Notes: generated from the sequence alone by a model not told the origin. A DNA stretch of 64,000 nt from Wyeomyia smithii (GCF_029784165.1 NC_073695.1:235773844-235837843); one strand, 5' to 3'; numbered from the stretch's first letter, positions 35,301-50,300 are shown. Numbers and translations are program-made.

Positions 35301-38300
35301 CACAATAGTAAAGTGATTAATTAGTCTTTCCTCGGTTTTCTAGTGAAAATCCAGCAGATTTTCGATGTTCCGATGAAGAGCTACGATCGTTTGAAAAATT
35401 TACAACCAGGTCGGGCAAGACGGACACACTATGGTAGGGAAAGATGGACACACGGATTTTCCAAGAATTTTCACATGTAGCATCTGTTGTGTACTACAGA
35501 TGTCCACAAAGTACACCCGCGAGAGAAACCAGCAGATATTAATCACTTAGCAGTTAGAACAGGCCATATAGGCGGAGAATTTTCGCCTTCATCGAAACCC
35601 ATCCTCTCAAACTGTCACGTGATGGCTAATAACGTAGAGTAATGTATGGCCATCACTTAACACATAAATCAAAAGAATACTTAACGTACTACATCTTTTT
35701 TGTGAGTGTCCACCTTTACCTTCGTAGTGTCCATCTTACCCACCCCAAGTGTCCGTCTTTCCCAACCATGTCAAAAAACAGCAATTTGTAGTCTTATTTT
35801 TGATGACCCAAAACACATGAAACTTGGAGGAAGTTCACTAATACCAAAAATGATTATGAAAACAAATGACCTTAAATTTCTATTTGTATAACTACTGCGA
35901 TCTAAATAGCAATACCTAAGTAAATATTTAGATTAAACCTTAGGGTGTCCGTCTTTACCTACTTTCCCCTACATAAAAAAATCCCTAGCAAGTTACTGTA
36001 CACTTTTTGTGATGAATATAACAGTATTGTGGCCGTTGAGATTGGAGATCGCGAAAAAAACAGGACTGGCTTGCATTTATCGACCACCAGATAGTCCAAC
36101 ATCACCCACTAACACATTTTTAGATTTGCTCGAGGATTTTCTAACAACACAAACATTTGGCTCAACGATCATCGCTGGCGATTTCAACTTCGATCTTCTG
36201 TCGACGAGTACCATTGTGCAACGCTATTCCAATCTGGTCCTATCCAAAGGATTTTATTTCTGCGATAACACACCGACGCGCCAAGGAGCTTGCCTGGATC
36301 ACGTTATCACGAACAATATCGACCTACTGATCAATATTCAGCACTTTCAGTATAGCCTATTTGATCATGACACAATGTTTATCGAAGTTGAGTGCGCAAT
36401 TGATCGAACGCCAGCCGAGAGAATAACACACACAAAGACTAATGTCCATTTAGTTCGTGAGTGTCTATTACAGAATCTTCCTGACACAAATGCACGAAGC
36501 TCAGTTGACGCCAACTATTATGCTCTTATTTCTCACCTCCAAGCTGCGATAAGAGCCTCAACGAAGATTAAGGAAGCGAGAGATAGTCCTATAAAACAGT
36601 CGAAGCCATGGGTAGATAAAGAGATGAGTGACTGCATCCGTACAAAAAATTACTGGTATTCAAAACATCGCATGAATTCCAGAGATGAATACACTCATAA
36701 CATTTACCGCCACTGGGTGAATAGAGTGACTAAATTGAAACGAAAAAAAATCAGGCTGTACCTTGCTCACTGCTTTGAACGTCAACGAAATAATGTAGCA
36801 GGCACCTGGGGAGTTAAAAGGGAGATTCTGGGCAAAACTAAAACTAGATCTACTAATACCTTGTCAGATCGGTTTACCAAACATGAAGATAAGAGACGCG
36901 CCGTTAGTGATGCAAATGAGTACTTTGCAACAGTGGGCAAAAATCTGGCAAACAACATTGTGTATACGGCCCTACCGCCCATAAGGATGCAAACAGGTCA
37001 TCAGTTTACGCTGCAGGCTGCGCCTGAATCAACGATCCAACATGCGATTAACAATATGTCTACATCCAAAGCAGCGGGATATGATGCCGTTCAACCCAAT
37101 GTTCTTAAGCAATGTAGTGATATTCTAATAAGCAACATTACAAGTGTTGTTAACTCATCGATTAACCAATCGCACGTCCCCAGCGAATTGAAAATTTCTA
37201 AAGTTGTACTTATACCGAAAACATCGACACCTGTTAACTTCTGCGATTATAGACCTATAAATATTCCCAGTGCAACTGATAAAATTCTGCAAAAAACAGT
37301 AAACACACAGCTAACTGAGTACCTCGAAAAATACGACTTACTTTCGTCGCGACAGTATGGTTTTCGGCCACGATCCAACACACAAACGGCTCTTTTTGAT
37401 GTTGTGACAGAAATTCAAACGCATTGTGATAAAAAGGAAAAAGTAGCGGCAGTATTTCTAGACTTATCCAAAGCATTCGACACCTGCGATAAAAGAATAT
37501 TACTACGACGATTAAGCGAACTTGGCATCAATGGAAGTAGTCAACGGTGGTTCGAAAGTTTTTTGAATCAACGCCAGCAGTACGTAAGTGATAAAGGCTT
37601 CGACAGTGTTTTGCAATCAGTGGAATACGGCGTGGTGCAAGGCAGCATCCTTGGGCCAACATTGTTCAACTGTTACGTTAACAACTTGAAGGATATTCCT
37701 CTACATGGCACCCTTTTCATGTACGCAGATGACATCGTACTCGTATATGCCACAACCTCTACTGAACAACTGCAAACGTTGATTAATGAGGATCTGGAGC
37801 GACTGCTGCGGTGGATGAATCAACATAAATTAACACTCAACGCTGCGAAAACAAAATATATGTTGTTCAATGACAACATGGGATCCACACTGAATATTTT
37901 AAATGATGGTGAACAAATCTAACTAGTTCAAAACTTCAAATACTTAGGTGTGTGGTTTGACAGTGAACTGAAATGGATTTACCACATTAGAGAACTAAAT
38001 AAAAAGCTCTCTCAAGTAGCAGGAGTCTTTTAAAAGATATCGGATTGTATACCTATTGAGACAAAACGGAATCTTTACTTTTCGCTTTTTCATAGCCATC
38101 TGATCTACGGCATAGCTACATGGGGAGCAGCAAACGCTACGGCAATGAAAAGCCTGCAAACTACACAAAACAAAGCCATTAGAAATTTATTTGGTTTCCA
38201 CCATCGAGCACCAACAGCCTTCATTCATGATAGTCAACGCTTACTCACGGTTAAAAGTATCCACACAGTTGCGGCATGTACCCATATCCATCAGATACTG

Positions 38301-41300
38301 GGAAGAAGTATCCATACCAACACCGATCTTCCTAGGGGAGAAGACAGACACCACCACTTTACCAGAAGAAGGAGACATCTAAGGTCTAACAGAGTCAACA
38401 CCCGAACCTTTGGACATAACTCTGCACTGTACTCTCTACAACTCTCTTGGAGAAGGCATAAAAGCATTACCGCTAGAAAACTTCAAAAGACAACTTAAAG
38501 TCATTTTATGTAACACCCAATTTTAATACGCTGTTTGTTCTATTTGCTTTCATTGTTCCTTATTGCAAATTGTGTTTTATGTTTTATGTTATTTATATTT
38601 TAGAATAAGTACTAATAACGACATTGTGTACAAATTAGTCAGTCTCTACGAGCTAAAAGCTCACAGACAAAATCAATGAATAAATTAAATGAATAAAACT
38701 AACGAAATGACTCAGTTCATACCTGTGCGACAGAGCTCTCGGTGTGCAGATTGAGTCCTGCTTCTCGTCACAGTTCACCAACTTTTCCGGTGTTCCTCAA
38801 GGTAGCAATTTGGGACCTCTTCATTTCATATCATTCTTTAACGGCATCGTCTTTCTGCTTGAAGTCGACGAATTAGTGTATGCTGATAACCCAAAATTAT
38901 ATTTAGTAGTTCAATCTGTTGATGACTGCTTAGGTTTACAAGCATTGTTTGTAGACTGATGTCTATGAAATCGGCTTGTCCTTAGTGTTTCCAAATGTCA
39001 AGTCATGACGTTCCACCGAAAAAGCAGTGCAATACTTTCAATTATCAAGTCGATGGACATACCCTCAAGAGAGTGGACCAAGTTAATGACTTTAATCAAC
39101 TTCGCTCGGCTGTAATCCAAAAAGGTACACGTCAACATGGATTTATTACAAAAATTGATCGAGACCTCCAAGATCCCCACTGCTTTAAAACGCTTTATTG
39201 TTAGTTGGTAAGGTCTCTGATCGAGAATGTTTCTCTAATTTGGGGTCCTCATCAGCTGCTGTGCAGTTTACGCATCGAACGTGTGCAGGTTTCTGCGATT
39301 TGCACTGATAGATCTACAGTGATGGCGGAAATAATAAATACACTTTCCAAATTTGCGTACTGATTTTAGTTGTTGTATGCTGTTATGTTATGCTGTTATG
39401 GTCGTGATGACGTCCTTTAGACACTCTGATTTTAGTTGTTGTATGCTGTTATGTTACGTCATCACGGCCTTTAGACACTCTATTTAAAAGAAAAACGGAG
39501 AATAAGTGTAATTTCTTTGTTTCGGTAATTCCGAAAGCTTTTGGCGAAAATTAGTATTTTCAAGGTGGCGGAAAAAATAATTACACTTTTGAAATATTTA
39601 TACAAAAAGTTAAACAGTATGTGCCTAAGTGCACAAACGTCGAATTGACGTGGGACTATGGTCCCATGCGCTCTTATGAGCGACTTATATTTGCCACCAC
39701 CCCACTACAGGATTTCAGGCGGACAAAAATAGGAAAAGTGACTGTCGCCGATCTATTTCTCTGTATTTTTATAGAAAATAGACACATCAACTAAGAAAAG
39801 TTCCAAATTTCAGGACTGTAGCAGGTATTTTAGCTGAGATATCGAAATATGAGCTGCGATGCTATGCTCAGCTACGACCACCTGCGACGGGTCTATCCCG
39901 CTTTCTGCTGCTCCAGAAAGAACCACCCGCTTTGCTGTTCGATGCACGAATGAAACATTCGGTTCGATGATATGCGCTTTTATAAGCGATTAATATATGC
40001 CACCATCCGCTTTCAGCTGCTACAGAAAGAACCGTCCGCTTTGCCGGTCAATAAAAGAATGAGAAATTCAATTCAATGGTGTGCGCTTTTATAAACGACT
40101 AATATTTGCCAACACCCGCTTTTTGCTGCTCCAGAAAGAACCGTCCGCTTTGTCTTTCGAATTCAGAATGCGTGAATTGATATAACGAGTATTCTTACAT
40201 AGCTGCTGGAATATATTAGCTGCTATATAAATTTATGAACCAATGCTTGGAATTGTTTCATCTCCCTGTTTGATATCTGCGTCAGAGAAATGCGCCAATC
40301 GTATGGAATGTGTATGGGAACATTCGACCTTGAAATTTTTTCGTAATTCTCACCACGCAATAAGAAAATGATGGTGCTGGCGATAATTATCATTTTATCA
40401 AAATCTTGTATGTTTTAGCTATCCAACGACAATCCAATTTAACTATTGAATTTGGTAAAGTTGTGTGTAAGTTATTCGCATTTGAAATCTTCAGCCAGCC
40501 TAAAACGTTACATGCTCATTTTCGTTCTCACAGAATGTATCCCAGTATAGTGAAGCAAGACGTAGTCCTACGTCGGAAAATTTCAACCAAACTTTATTTC
40601 TCTATACATCGTTGTAAAAGCGACCTTTTGCATTACAAAACTCACTTCCAATATTTTATGGCTTGTCCTTTGCTCTATAAAACAATTGTCGTGGTATGTT
40701 TGTCTTCAGTTTTTCACTAGTAGAAGCTGGAATAGCATACCACACTGCCTGTACGACGTTTACCGAAGAAAACATGCCTCATCGTTGAATCATCATACAA
40801 GATAGCGTTGAAAACTTGAAGATGATTTTCAACCGAAATACAAAAATAATGGATTGACCAGCGCAGTCTCCCTATTTAAACCGTATCACTTGTCGACAAA
40901 ATGGTAAAAAGTGCATTCCAAAAGGCTCAAACCGAAAAAAATTAAAGATTTTAGCTATTCAACCATTCCTATGAATTTTGGTAGCCCTATCCATTACCAA
41001 AACACGTCAACTAACGTTAGAGTGTCGCATAGTAATTGCTCGCCGGATTCGTTGCTAGGTTTACGAGAAAACTCATTTAAGTCTCTGAAAAGTGGCTAGG
41101 GACACCAACATTCACAGGAATGGTTGAATAGCCATCATCTTTCATTTTTTCCGGTTTGAGCTTTTGGAGTAAACCTGTGTTGTCTAATGTAATCTAGTGA
41201 TCTGGCAATACTTACAGTCAAAAATGATTTGTTTTCTTCAAAAATGATCTATCTGTATTTTCCGAACGCCTTACGTCTACAAATTGTTAGAAAAAGAACC

Positions 41301-44300
41301 AAGAGCTTTTAAACAACAAAGGGGTAATTTTGCAAAAAAGGAGGCGTCCCACAGAGCGGGGATGTGCAAAGCGAAACCAAAATTGGGATTTTTTCAAAGG
41401 GACACTAGATGAAAAAAAAAACAAAATCTCTGATAGTCGCGTCCAAGTGGTATGAAAACATCGTATGGAATGACTCATATGTCAAGCACCATAACTTTAC
41501 AGTACATAGATCTAGAAAATTGTGACTAATGCGTTTTAGAAAGGCTCATGTACTGGTTTGCTTGGTTTTTAATTATGCTGTTATGTTCTACACATGTAAA
41601 CTCCTTACTATTTTACGTTTTTGTACAATTTGGTCTTTTAAAAATGTGTCATCAGCCGGGGCCGGATGTGATTGAATTGCATTCGTTACTGGGACGGAAA
41701 AAGGTAAAGAGTTCCGTCCCATCAGAATATTGCACACATTAGAAAATTTCGAAAAGTAGCCAATACCTACATTATTTAAATATTGATGTTTTGCTAATCC
41801 CAAAGCAATCAGGTTATGAAGAGACACTTCTATGAGTAGAGTATGCACTGATTTTGGTGCTAGTCAAATGAAAAACAAGGCTAAAGAAACAAATTTTGAA
41901 TCCAAAACGCATAACTTATTGTTGCGAACATTGTAGCGCATTGATTTCGTAGGAACAGCATACACAAGGAAGACTTGTTTTAATATTTCTGAATCAGATT
42001 CCATTGGTACAGTGGGTGTACCGCAAGGAGTTTTTTTAATCCTCATTTTGTTTAAAATGTATAATTCTAACACGGTTTTGCGATACAAATATATTTGCAG
42101 TTACACTGCTTTACTCATTGTGGCTTACAATCCAAATGATATGATTGCTACAATTTTCAATCCAAAATTTTTATCGAGTGACGAATTGGTTTTAAATTTA
42201 ATTTCATCTTAACTTCAACTTTCTCAAAACTTAGTATTAAATCATTTTGTAAGCTAAGGCAGGTGATTTGATCGCGAATGGAATGCTCAAATAAATTGAA
42301 ATATCCTGGAGTAATCATTAAATACAAGTTATTTTCCACATAAATAATATTATCAATGGACGCGGTAGTTTTATTCCGCATAGGAGAAAATAGGTGAAAA
42401 ATATTTGTTATAAAAGTACAACTATTCATCTCAAATAGGCTTCTACTTATTCATTTTATTGGAAATTATATATTCAGTGCAAATAATAGAGTGCTTACAA
42501 AACAAAGTAATGCGTCTAATATTAAGATGTAATCACTGCCTCACACGGGATGCATTACGATAGCTTTCTGTGAATCCACGAGTATACTTTTTTTATTAAC
42601 TCAAGACTTTTTACATCTCTCACGTAGTTCTAAATAAAAATCTATAAAACTTTATAAAACGGGGCTTAATTAATCTGGGTTTAGTTTTACCGGCGTGCTG
42701 ACGTTCCATGCCCTGTTGGAAATAAATGCCAATCGCTCTTATTGAGTTTCTTGTACCAAACTATCAACCTGTATTACAACTGATCGTGTTTACCATAATT
42801 ATGTCAACACAGAAACAAACTCCACACTACTAATGGATCACTACTTTTGTTTCTCCTCCACAGGTGCCTTCCTCATTCCGTTCATGATTATGCTTATCCT
42901 GGAAGGAATTCCCCTCTTCCTAATAGAGTTAGGTATGGGCCAGCGGATGCGGCTGGGCGCCCTAGGCGTGTGGAACACGATTCATCCCTGGCTGGGTGGA
43001 ATCGGCATTTCCTCCTGCATCGTGACGCTGTTTGTAGCGATCTACTACAATGTTATTATTACCTGGTGCTTCTTCTACTTCTTCAACAGCTTTCGGGTGA
43101 GTGCGCCTGTGGGTATACTGTACCCGTGGCAATCACTATCTCCGCCATCGATTGCACGCAAGCAGCATGCGAATGCGAGATGCATATTCATGGCAGGCAG
43201 CAACTCGGTTCCATGGTGTAGCGGTTATCACGTCTGCTTTACACGCAGAAGGTCTCCAGTTCGATCCTGGATGGAATCACAGCGGGTTTTTTGCAACTAT
43301 AATAACAAATGCCTAACATTTTTTAATATTTTAGGTCACTTTACCGTGGTCTACCTGCCCCCAACTAAACGGGACGGATCTACCAGAGTGCGAACGGTCT
43401 TCCGAGACCGCCTACTTCTGGTATCGGACAACACTGGATGCATCTCCTAGCATCGAAGAACCGGAAGGCTTCAAGTGGTGGATCGTGCTCTGTTTGCTAC
43501 TGTCTTGGACAATTGTGTTTTTCATCGTGATGAAGGGTATCCAAAGTTCGGGCAAGGTGGTTTATTTCACCTCCCTCTTCCCGTACATCGTGCTGACGAT
43601 CTTCTTCATCCGAGGAATCACGTTAAAAGGCGCCGGCGCCGGACTGATGCACATGTACACTCCCAAGGTGGAGAAACTGCTGGAACCGACGGTCTGGCTG
43701 GACGCGGCCACGCAAGTATTTTACTCGTTCGGATTGGCCTTCGGATCGCTAATCGCTTTCGGGAGCTACAATACGCCAAAGAATAATTGCGTTCGGGATG
43801 TAATCCTGGTTTCGGTGTGTAACGCCGTGACGGCTATCTACGCCAGTGTTGTGATATTCGCCATTCTCGGCTACAAGGCGACGGTTGGCGTCGATAGGTG
43901 TATCTCAGTGTGAGTTGTCTCCACGAATAGTGCTCGAAAAAATAACAAAATGTGACCAATGTTCATTTTTATCTTCGTACCAAACAGAAATAAGGGAATT
44001 TTAGTCAAACACGGAGTGCTTTCTTCGATTCACGTGGACAATGTGGAATACGAACACGCGATGCATATGCTGGATCCGGTGGCGACGGCAAATTGGACAC
44101 TAGAACATTGCAGCTTAGAAGAGCAGTTGGATAGTGTAAGTGATTAATTCAATTTCGCTCAAAATCATTATCATATTGAATGGCATCACTTTTACCCCGT
44201 CACAGGCCGCCGAAGGCACCGGACTTGCCTTCATCGTATTCACCCAGGCCATCGTTCAACTGCCGGGGGCTCCTTTCTGGGCCGTGCTCTTCTTCACCAT

Positions 44301-47300
44301 GCTGCTTTCACTCGGTCTTGGATCTCAGATCGGTATCCTGGAAGGAATGCTGTGCACGATCTTCGATATCGATATATTTAAGCGGATCAGAAAGCCGTAC
44401 GTTACCGGTAAGCGTAATTTATTTCGTTACAAGGAACATGTCTTATAAAATGAACATATTTTTTTTCGCGAAACAGGTGTTGTATGCGTAATTTGCTTCA
44501 CTGTAGGATTGATTTTCACCACAGGAGCAGGAGAGTACTGGCTGAAGATGTTCGATTCGTTTGCCGGAACAATTGGATTGGTCGTGGTGGCTCTGATGGA
44601 AACCATTGCGGTTATCTACATCTACGGACATAAAAAGTACTGCCCGATGGCATATTTTCACCTCGAATTTCAATCTATCCTCATTTCCTCTCACAACACA
44701 GGTTCACCGAAGATATCTACCAAATGACTGGAATCCGGCCTGGGCCGTACTGGCAGATGACTTGGAGGTATATCGGTCCGGTTATCATGTTCGGAATTCT
44801 CATTTCGTCCGTACTGAGTATGATACTACGGAATCCAACATATGCAGCGTGGAATGGCGAACTGGTAAGAATGAATGAGAACTACGTTTGAAAGTCAGCA
44901 AAGAGCAAATAATTAACTATTCGAATGAAATCCGCAGGGCATTACGGAGAACAAATCCTACCCGGATTGGGTGATGGCAATTGCACTGGCCATGATCGTC
45001 GCCTCCGTACTTCCAATGCCGCTGGTATTCCTGCTGCGACGGTTCCAGATCCTTAAGGTGGACCTCGACATCCACCAGGGCTCGATCCGGCGTAATGAGA
45101 CGACCGCCTCCACGAAGGAAATGATTGACGAGGATGATGTGAGTACTGGGGGCAAGCACACCGCTTCGGGCACAGTATTACGAAACAGAAAACACACATT
45201 TCAATGGAAAGAGCTCTACTACCCTTGGTTTTCTTTCCGTGATGCGGATATTAGAAGTAAACCTATCTACACCCACAGCCACACATACACAAGCGCACAC
45301 AAAACCCAGACATTATGTTACTTTTTTTATACTCTAGCCTCCGGAAAATGTTTCTTTTCTGTTACGTTCGTGGTTTAGTTCCAGTTTCGATATGTTGTTT
45401 CCGCTAACCATTAGTGCTGCAAAGAGGATTATTTTGTCAGGTTTTCTTTTGTGCTCAATCAAACAGGGCTCCGGTATCAACTTGGAAATCATTCTAGCTT
45501 AAGTTTTGTTTCCGATTACTACGTACACTGTGTGGGCGAATGGGTGAGGAGTAGAATCATTTCTACAATATAACAATACAAGACAAATTGTTGCCACGTC
45601 ACTGACTAGATAAAATCGTTTTATATTATGAATAATTTCCTTTATTTTCTTTTTGCGTATTTTACAACATTACATTTTTTTCGTGTTTTCAATATTTCAA
45701 TAAATATACACAAGAATATCTTCACGAGTTACGAGAAACTACCCTACATTAATTGTTTTTGATGGAAATTAAAGTGGTTTAAGTTTACAGAACCAATTGA
45801 GAAAGTTCAAATGTGAAGATTAGATATATATATTTCTTTATTGGTTGGGTTGATCACCGTGAGTATTTACTTTTCCTTTTTTATTGGCTTTTTTCGGTGA
45901 AAAAAGCCAATAAAAAAGGAAAAGTATATATATCTTCTCAGCATATACTAATACGATTTATTTCTGCCTACAACCTGTTGCCCAGTTTCCCCTAGCCATA
46001 TGTTTATATTTTTTGGGCCATTCAATCCAGCAAATGTTTCGATACTGATCTGTAAGCTGTCGGTATGTATAGAGTACAATAAAACTTTTTTCGAGTCCTC
46101 TTTTCCTTATCTGGTGGAGGATGTCAAATGTGGATTTCAATTCCAACCAGTCGTTTATGATACTATTCCCCTCGAACATTGTTTCACCCTTTTGAGTTTG
46201 GGATCGAATTTTCTAGAAAAGAGTCTAAAACCAAATTTACCTGTGTTCTCACAATATGACAAAGAGGTTCACTACAGTTGTTTTAATTTTTTTACTTGAA
46301 TGCTAATTCTGTGAACTATGTTTTGATTTTTTCAAACCACAATCCCTGTCATCATATTTAAGAACAGCTAGAAAATTTGTGATTTTTTTACGGTAGACAA
46401 TGTGTGAATAATGCAAAAAAAAAGAAATCTGACGTTTGTCCTATTTCTCATTCACGCTTGAATATCGAATTCATTTGTTTTTCAAAATAAAATATAAAAC
46501 TCATAGATTAGCAATTTTCGCTGAAACCGTTCCACTGGTGACACGATACTTTTGTGTCTAAATGATTGAAAGTAGTGAAAAATTACGAAAACCTCTTTGG
46601 TTAGATCATAACAATGGACCCCTCGGGTACCTAGGGGTTAAACGGTTTTTAAAAAAGTTTCTTGTTTTTTAGCAATTCTAAATTTTTCTATTGATCTATT
46701 TCTTTTGAATTTGTTATTGAACCCTCTACTAACAGCCCATCGTTTTGAAGAGGAAAGATAAAGCTTTCATTTGAAGTAGATAAAAATTGGCTACGATATT
46801 GGATTTTATTAGAAAAACATGTTTTTGAGCAATTTTTTTTGAATCACGACTCGTTTCTGAGAAGCTATGTAAAAATGTGATGTTAAAAAGGTATTAATGA
46901 TTATAAATATTTTTAGAGCCAAAACGGTTTTTTTTTATCGCTGTAACGTTTTCGACAGAGCTGTAGACAGTAATTTTGTTTTTTCGACAAAATAAATAGA
47001 AAAAATAAAAAGGTAATATCTGATACACAACCGCATTATTGACGTAGGACAACGAGGAGCTATCATTCATTTACACATAACACGGTGAGCAAGAGAGTAG
47101 AAAACTAAAATTACTACGTCCTTAATTGTTACTTGCCAAAGTCATTGGCTTCAATTTCATCACCACTTTAATTTTATTAGGTCTCATTGTAACGACATAT
47201 TCAGCACATAACTTCCCCCTACTCCCTCACGAAGAACGAAAATGTTAGCATCGTTCATGTTTCGTTACGCCATAAATTCAGTTTTATCCTGTAGAGAAGA

Positions 47301-50300
47301 GGACAGACAGTGTGCCAATATTCGAGCTGTCACCGCCATACATTGAAACACTTTTCTTCAAGCTTGTGAGCATTTCTGTATTTTGGCTATAACGGCATAT
47401 AGAAAATAAGAAAATAAGCTCTTCAAGTTTCAATCCTATTTGTCCCGTAGAGGACAGTGTGCTCGAGTTATTATCCCCACAAAAGAATTAATATTTCTTC
47501 AAGCTCGTGTCAATCTGGTCTATACCTACCACCATGTGTATAACCAAAAGAGATAATTCATTAAATTTTCAATTGCAGATTTGTTTGTCCTGGGAAGGAC
47601 AGTTTTTGTTTTGGAATATTTACCCCCAATCATTAAACAAAAACCGAATTTCGTTTCGGTTATTAGGTAATGAGATTATTAACTAATTTTTCTGCTGCTT
47701 TCAACGCAGCCACCATCCACTTTGTCTATTCCACAGTCGGAAAGTGTCTTCTGCCGCACAAGAATTGAACCGAAAAAAATCAGGCACAAGCCGAAGCGAG
47801 AATGACGGAACTTAAAAAAGTTCTACAGATGTGTGTGCTTCATATGCATCATTTCTCGGAAGATATTTCAGAACTGCTATCGATGCTCCTGTTTCAGAAG
47901 CCAGATTGGAAGTAAACGCCTGTGCTACTTTTATGCATGAAAATGAGACCATCTGTTCCACGGGAACAGTTGGATCAACGACCAATCACGTGGTAGTAAT
48001 GAAGATGCGATATGTAAAAGTTTGTACATTTTTGCGATATCTGTGTATGGAAAGCATGGTTGCTTGAAAGATATTGATTTTGAATTAAATTTTGACTTGA
48101 AGATTGTATTTTTTTTAATAATACCGAAATCGTTCGACTTTGGCACCTTTCGTTTTTGGCACGGTTCAATTTTGGCAACATAAAAACTTTGGAAGTGTTG
48201 CCACCAGCAACCATCCAGCGTTGAATTGAATTATTGCTTCAGTCCGGTAGGCATCGGACGAAACTGTACGGATTGGTTATAGTCTGGTAGGCATTAAAAA
48301 AATATTGACAACGATGAGCTATCATTCATAAACACACAACACTATGAGCAAGAGGGTAGAAAACTAAAATTACCACGGTCTCGATTGTTACTTACGAAAA
48401 TCATTTGCTGGTTTCAACTTCATCCCCTTTTTATATTGGGTTGAGGAAAAAGAAAAGTCGTATTTCTGATCAAAATTTGACGCTTCATTTAATATGCGTC
48501 ATTTTGTTTGTAAACTTGTAGCCATTTAGAAGGCAACTTCATTACTCCCCCTTTATAAAAACCTCCCTTCTTATTTGCAAAAAAACTTGAACAGCCAGTT
48601 TTCGCAAACCTCTTTTGAGGCCAACTTAGTATCACCAAGAGCGTTTTGCATGGACCGGAAGAGATGGTAATCACTCGGTGCCAGGTCTGGACTATACGGT
48701 GGGTGCGATTCGACATCCCATCCGAGCTCCCGTAGCTTCTGGCGGTTCATCAAAGATGTGTGAGGCCGAGCGCTGTCCTGGTGGAAAACAACACCATCCC
48801 TATTGACCAATTCTGGCCGCTTATGGTCAATCGCCTGCTTCAAACGGTCGAGCTGCTTACAATAGAGAACCGAATTGAGGGTCTAACCATAGTTGAGCAG
48901 CTCATAGTGGATGATTCCCTTCCAATCCCACCAAACACATACCAGAACCTTCCTGGCTGTCAATTCGGGCTTGGCGATGGTTTGGGCCGGTTCACCGCAC
49001 TTCGACCATGATTTTTTTCACTTGAGGTTGTCGAATGTGATCCACTTTTCATCACCAGTCACCATTCGCTTCAAAAATGGGTCGAGTTCGTACCGTTTCA
49101 GCAGTGCATCGCAGGTGTTAATTCGGTCTAAGAGGTTTTTTTGCGCCAACTCGTTCGCTCGCTCGCTCAAACAGTCCCAAGCCGTGGTGTGGCCTTTGCT
49201 GTACGTAAGAGTCGTCTCCATTCCACTCGGTCCATGGCTGCAGTTCGCCAGCTCTGCAGTCTGCGTAGGGTCCGCAGGTCGTCTTCCACCTGATCGATCC
49301 ACCTTGCCCGCTGTGCCGTGTGTCTCGTCCCTGACGGATTGGTTTCAAGAACCATCTTTACCGGGCTGTCGTCTGACATCCTTACAACATGCCCAGCCCA
49401 CCGCAACCTGCCTATCTTAGCGGTGTGAACGATAGATGGCTCCCCAAGCAGCTCCTGCAGTTCGTGGTTCATTCGCCTTCTCCACACTCCGTTTTCCATC
49501 TGCAGTCCACCGAAGATGGTACGCAACACCTTTCGCTCGAAGACCGCAAGGGCGCGTTGGTCCTCCACAAGCATAGTCCATGTCTCATGCCGGTAGACGA
49601 CTACCGGTCTGATCAGCGTCTTGTAGATGGTTAACTTGGTGCGGCGACGAATTCTACTCGATCGGAGCGTCCTCCGGAGACCAAAGTATGCACGATTTCC
49701 TGCCGTAATGAGCCGTTGAATTTCTCTGCTGGTATCGTTGTCGGCAGTTACCAGTGAGCCAAGATACACGAACTCATCAACCACCTCAATTTCATCACCA
49801 CCAATTCGAACTCGAGGTGGGAGGTTAACACTGTCCTCTCGTGAACCCCTTCCTTTCATGTACTTCGTCTTCGATGCATTGATGACCAGTCCAATCCGTT
49901 TGGCTTCAGCCTTTAGTCCGATGTACGTATCTGCCATCTTCACAAAGGTCCGAGCCACAATGTCAATATCGTCGGCGAAACCAAACAGTTGAACCGACTT
50001 TTGGAATATCGTGCCACTCGTGTTAATCCCCGCTCTTCTAATGACACCTTCCAGGCCAATGTTAAACAGTAGGCACGAGAGACCATCACCTTGCCTTAGA
50101 CCTCTTCGGGTTTCGAAGGGGCTCGAGAGTGCCCCGATCCATCGTCGCTTTGACCAACCGCGTCAGTTTGTCCGGAAATCCGTAGTCGTGCATAATTTGC
50201 CATAGCTTGTCCCGATCGATTGTGTCGTACGCCGATTCAAAATCGGTGAACAAATGATGTGTGGGCACGTTATATTTGCGGCATTTCTGCATAACCTGCC

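Larger units (their letters stand above)
33734..38498 (+). pseudogene. ORF2 of the CR1/L2-like element: endonuclease and reverse transcriptase, disrupted
   Basis: The start at 33734 overlaps the ORF1 end. The endonuclease begins FYCNARSLSNKL, LMITETWL, GGGSAIFV and stops at 34042 where the MITEs enter. The frame resumes exactly at 35972. An extra A in the run 36054-36060 then shifts it before TGLACIYRPPDSP and AGDFNFDLL. The reverse transcriptase has AAVFLDLSKAFDT, GVVQGSILGPTLFN and MYADDIVLVYA. In-frame TAA codons at 37920-37922 and 38031-38033 precede the C-terminal LIYGIATWGA block, which ends at 38498. The element cannot be active. Confidence 0.85.
32700..38690 (+). mobile_element. CR1/L2-like non-LTR retrotransposon split by two MITEs
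   Basis: The element has an ORF1 with a PHD-type finger and coiled coil, an overlapping ORF2 (endonuclease plus reverse transcriptase, no RNase H) and a 3' end in AATGAATAAATT-like repeats (about 38660-38690) rather than a long poly(A). This is the organisation of the CR1/L2 group. Two TA-flanked MITEs (34043-35032 and 35035-35969) interrupt the endonuclease. The 5' boundary is approximate. Confidence 0.8.

Noticed and set aside
45139..45378. Continuation of SLC6 exon 8 to a stop at 45378
   Set aside because: The residues have no resemblance to SLC6 tails and a consensus GTGAGT donor lies at the point where similarity ends.
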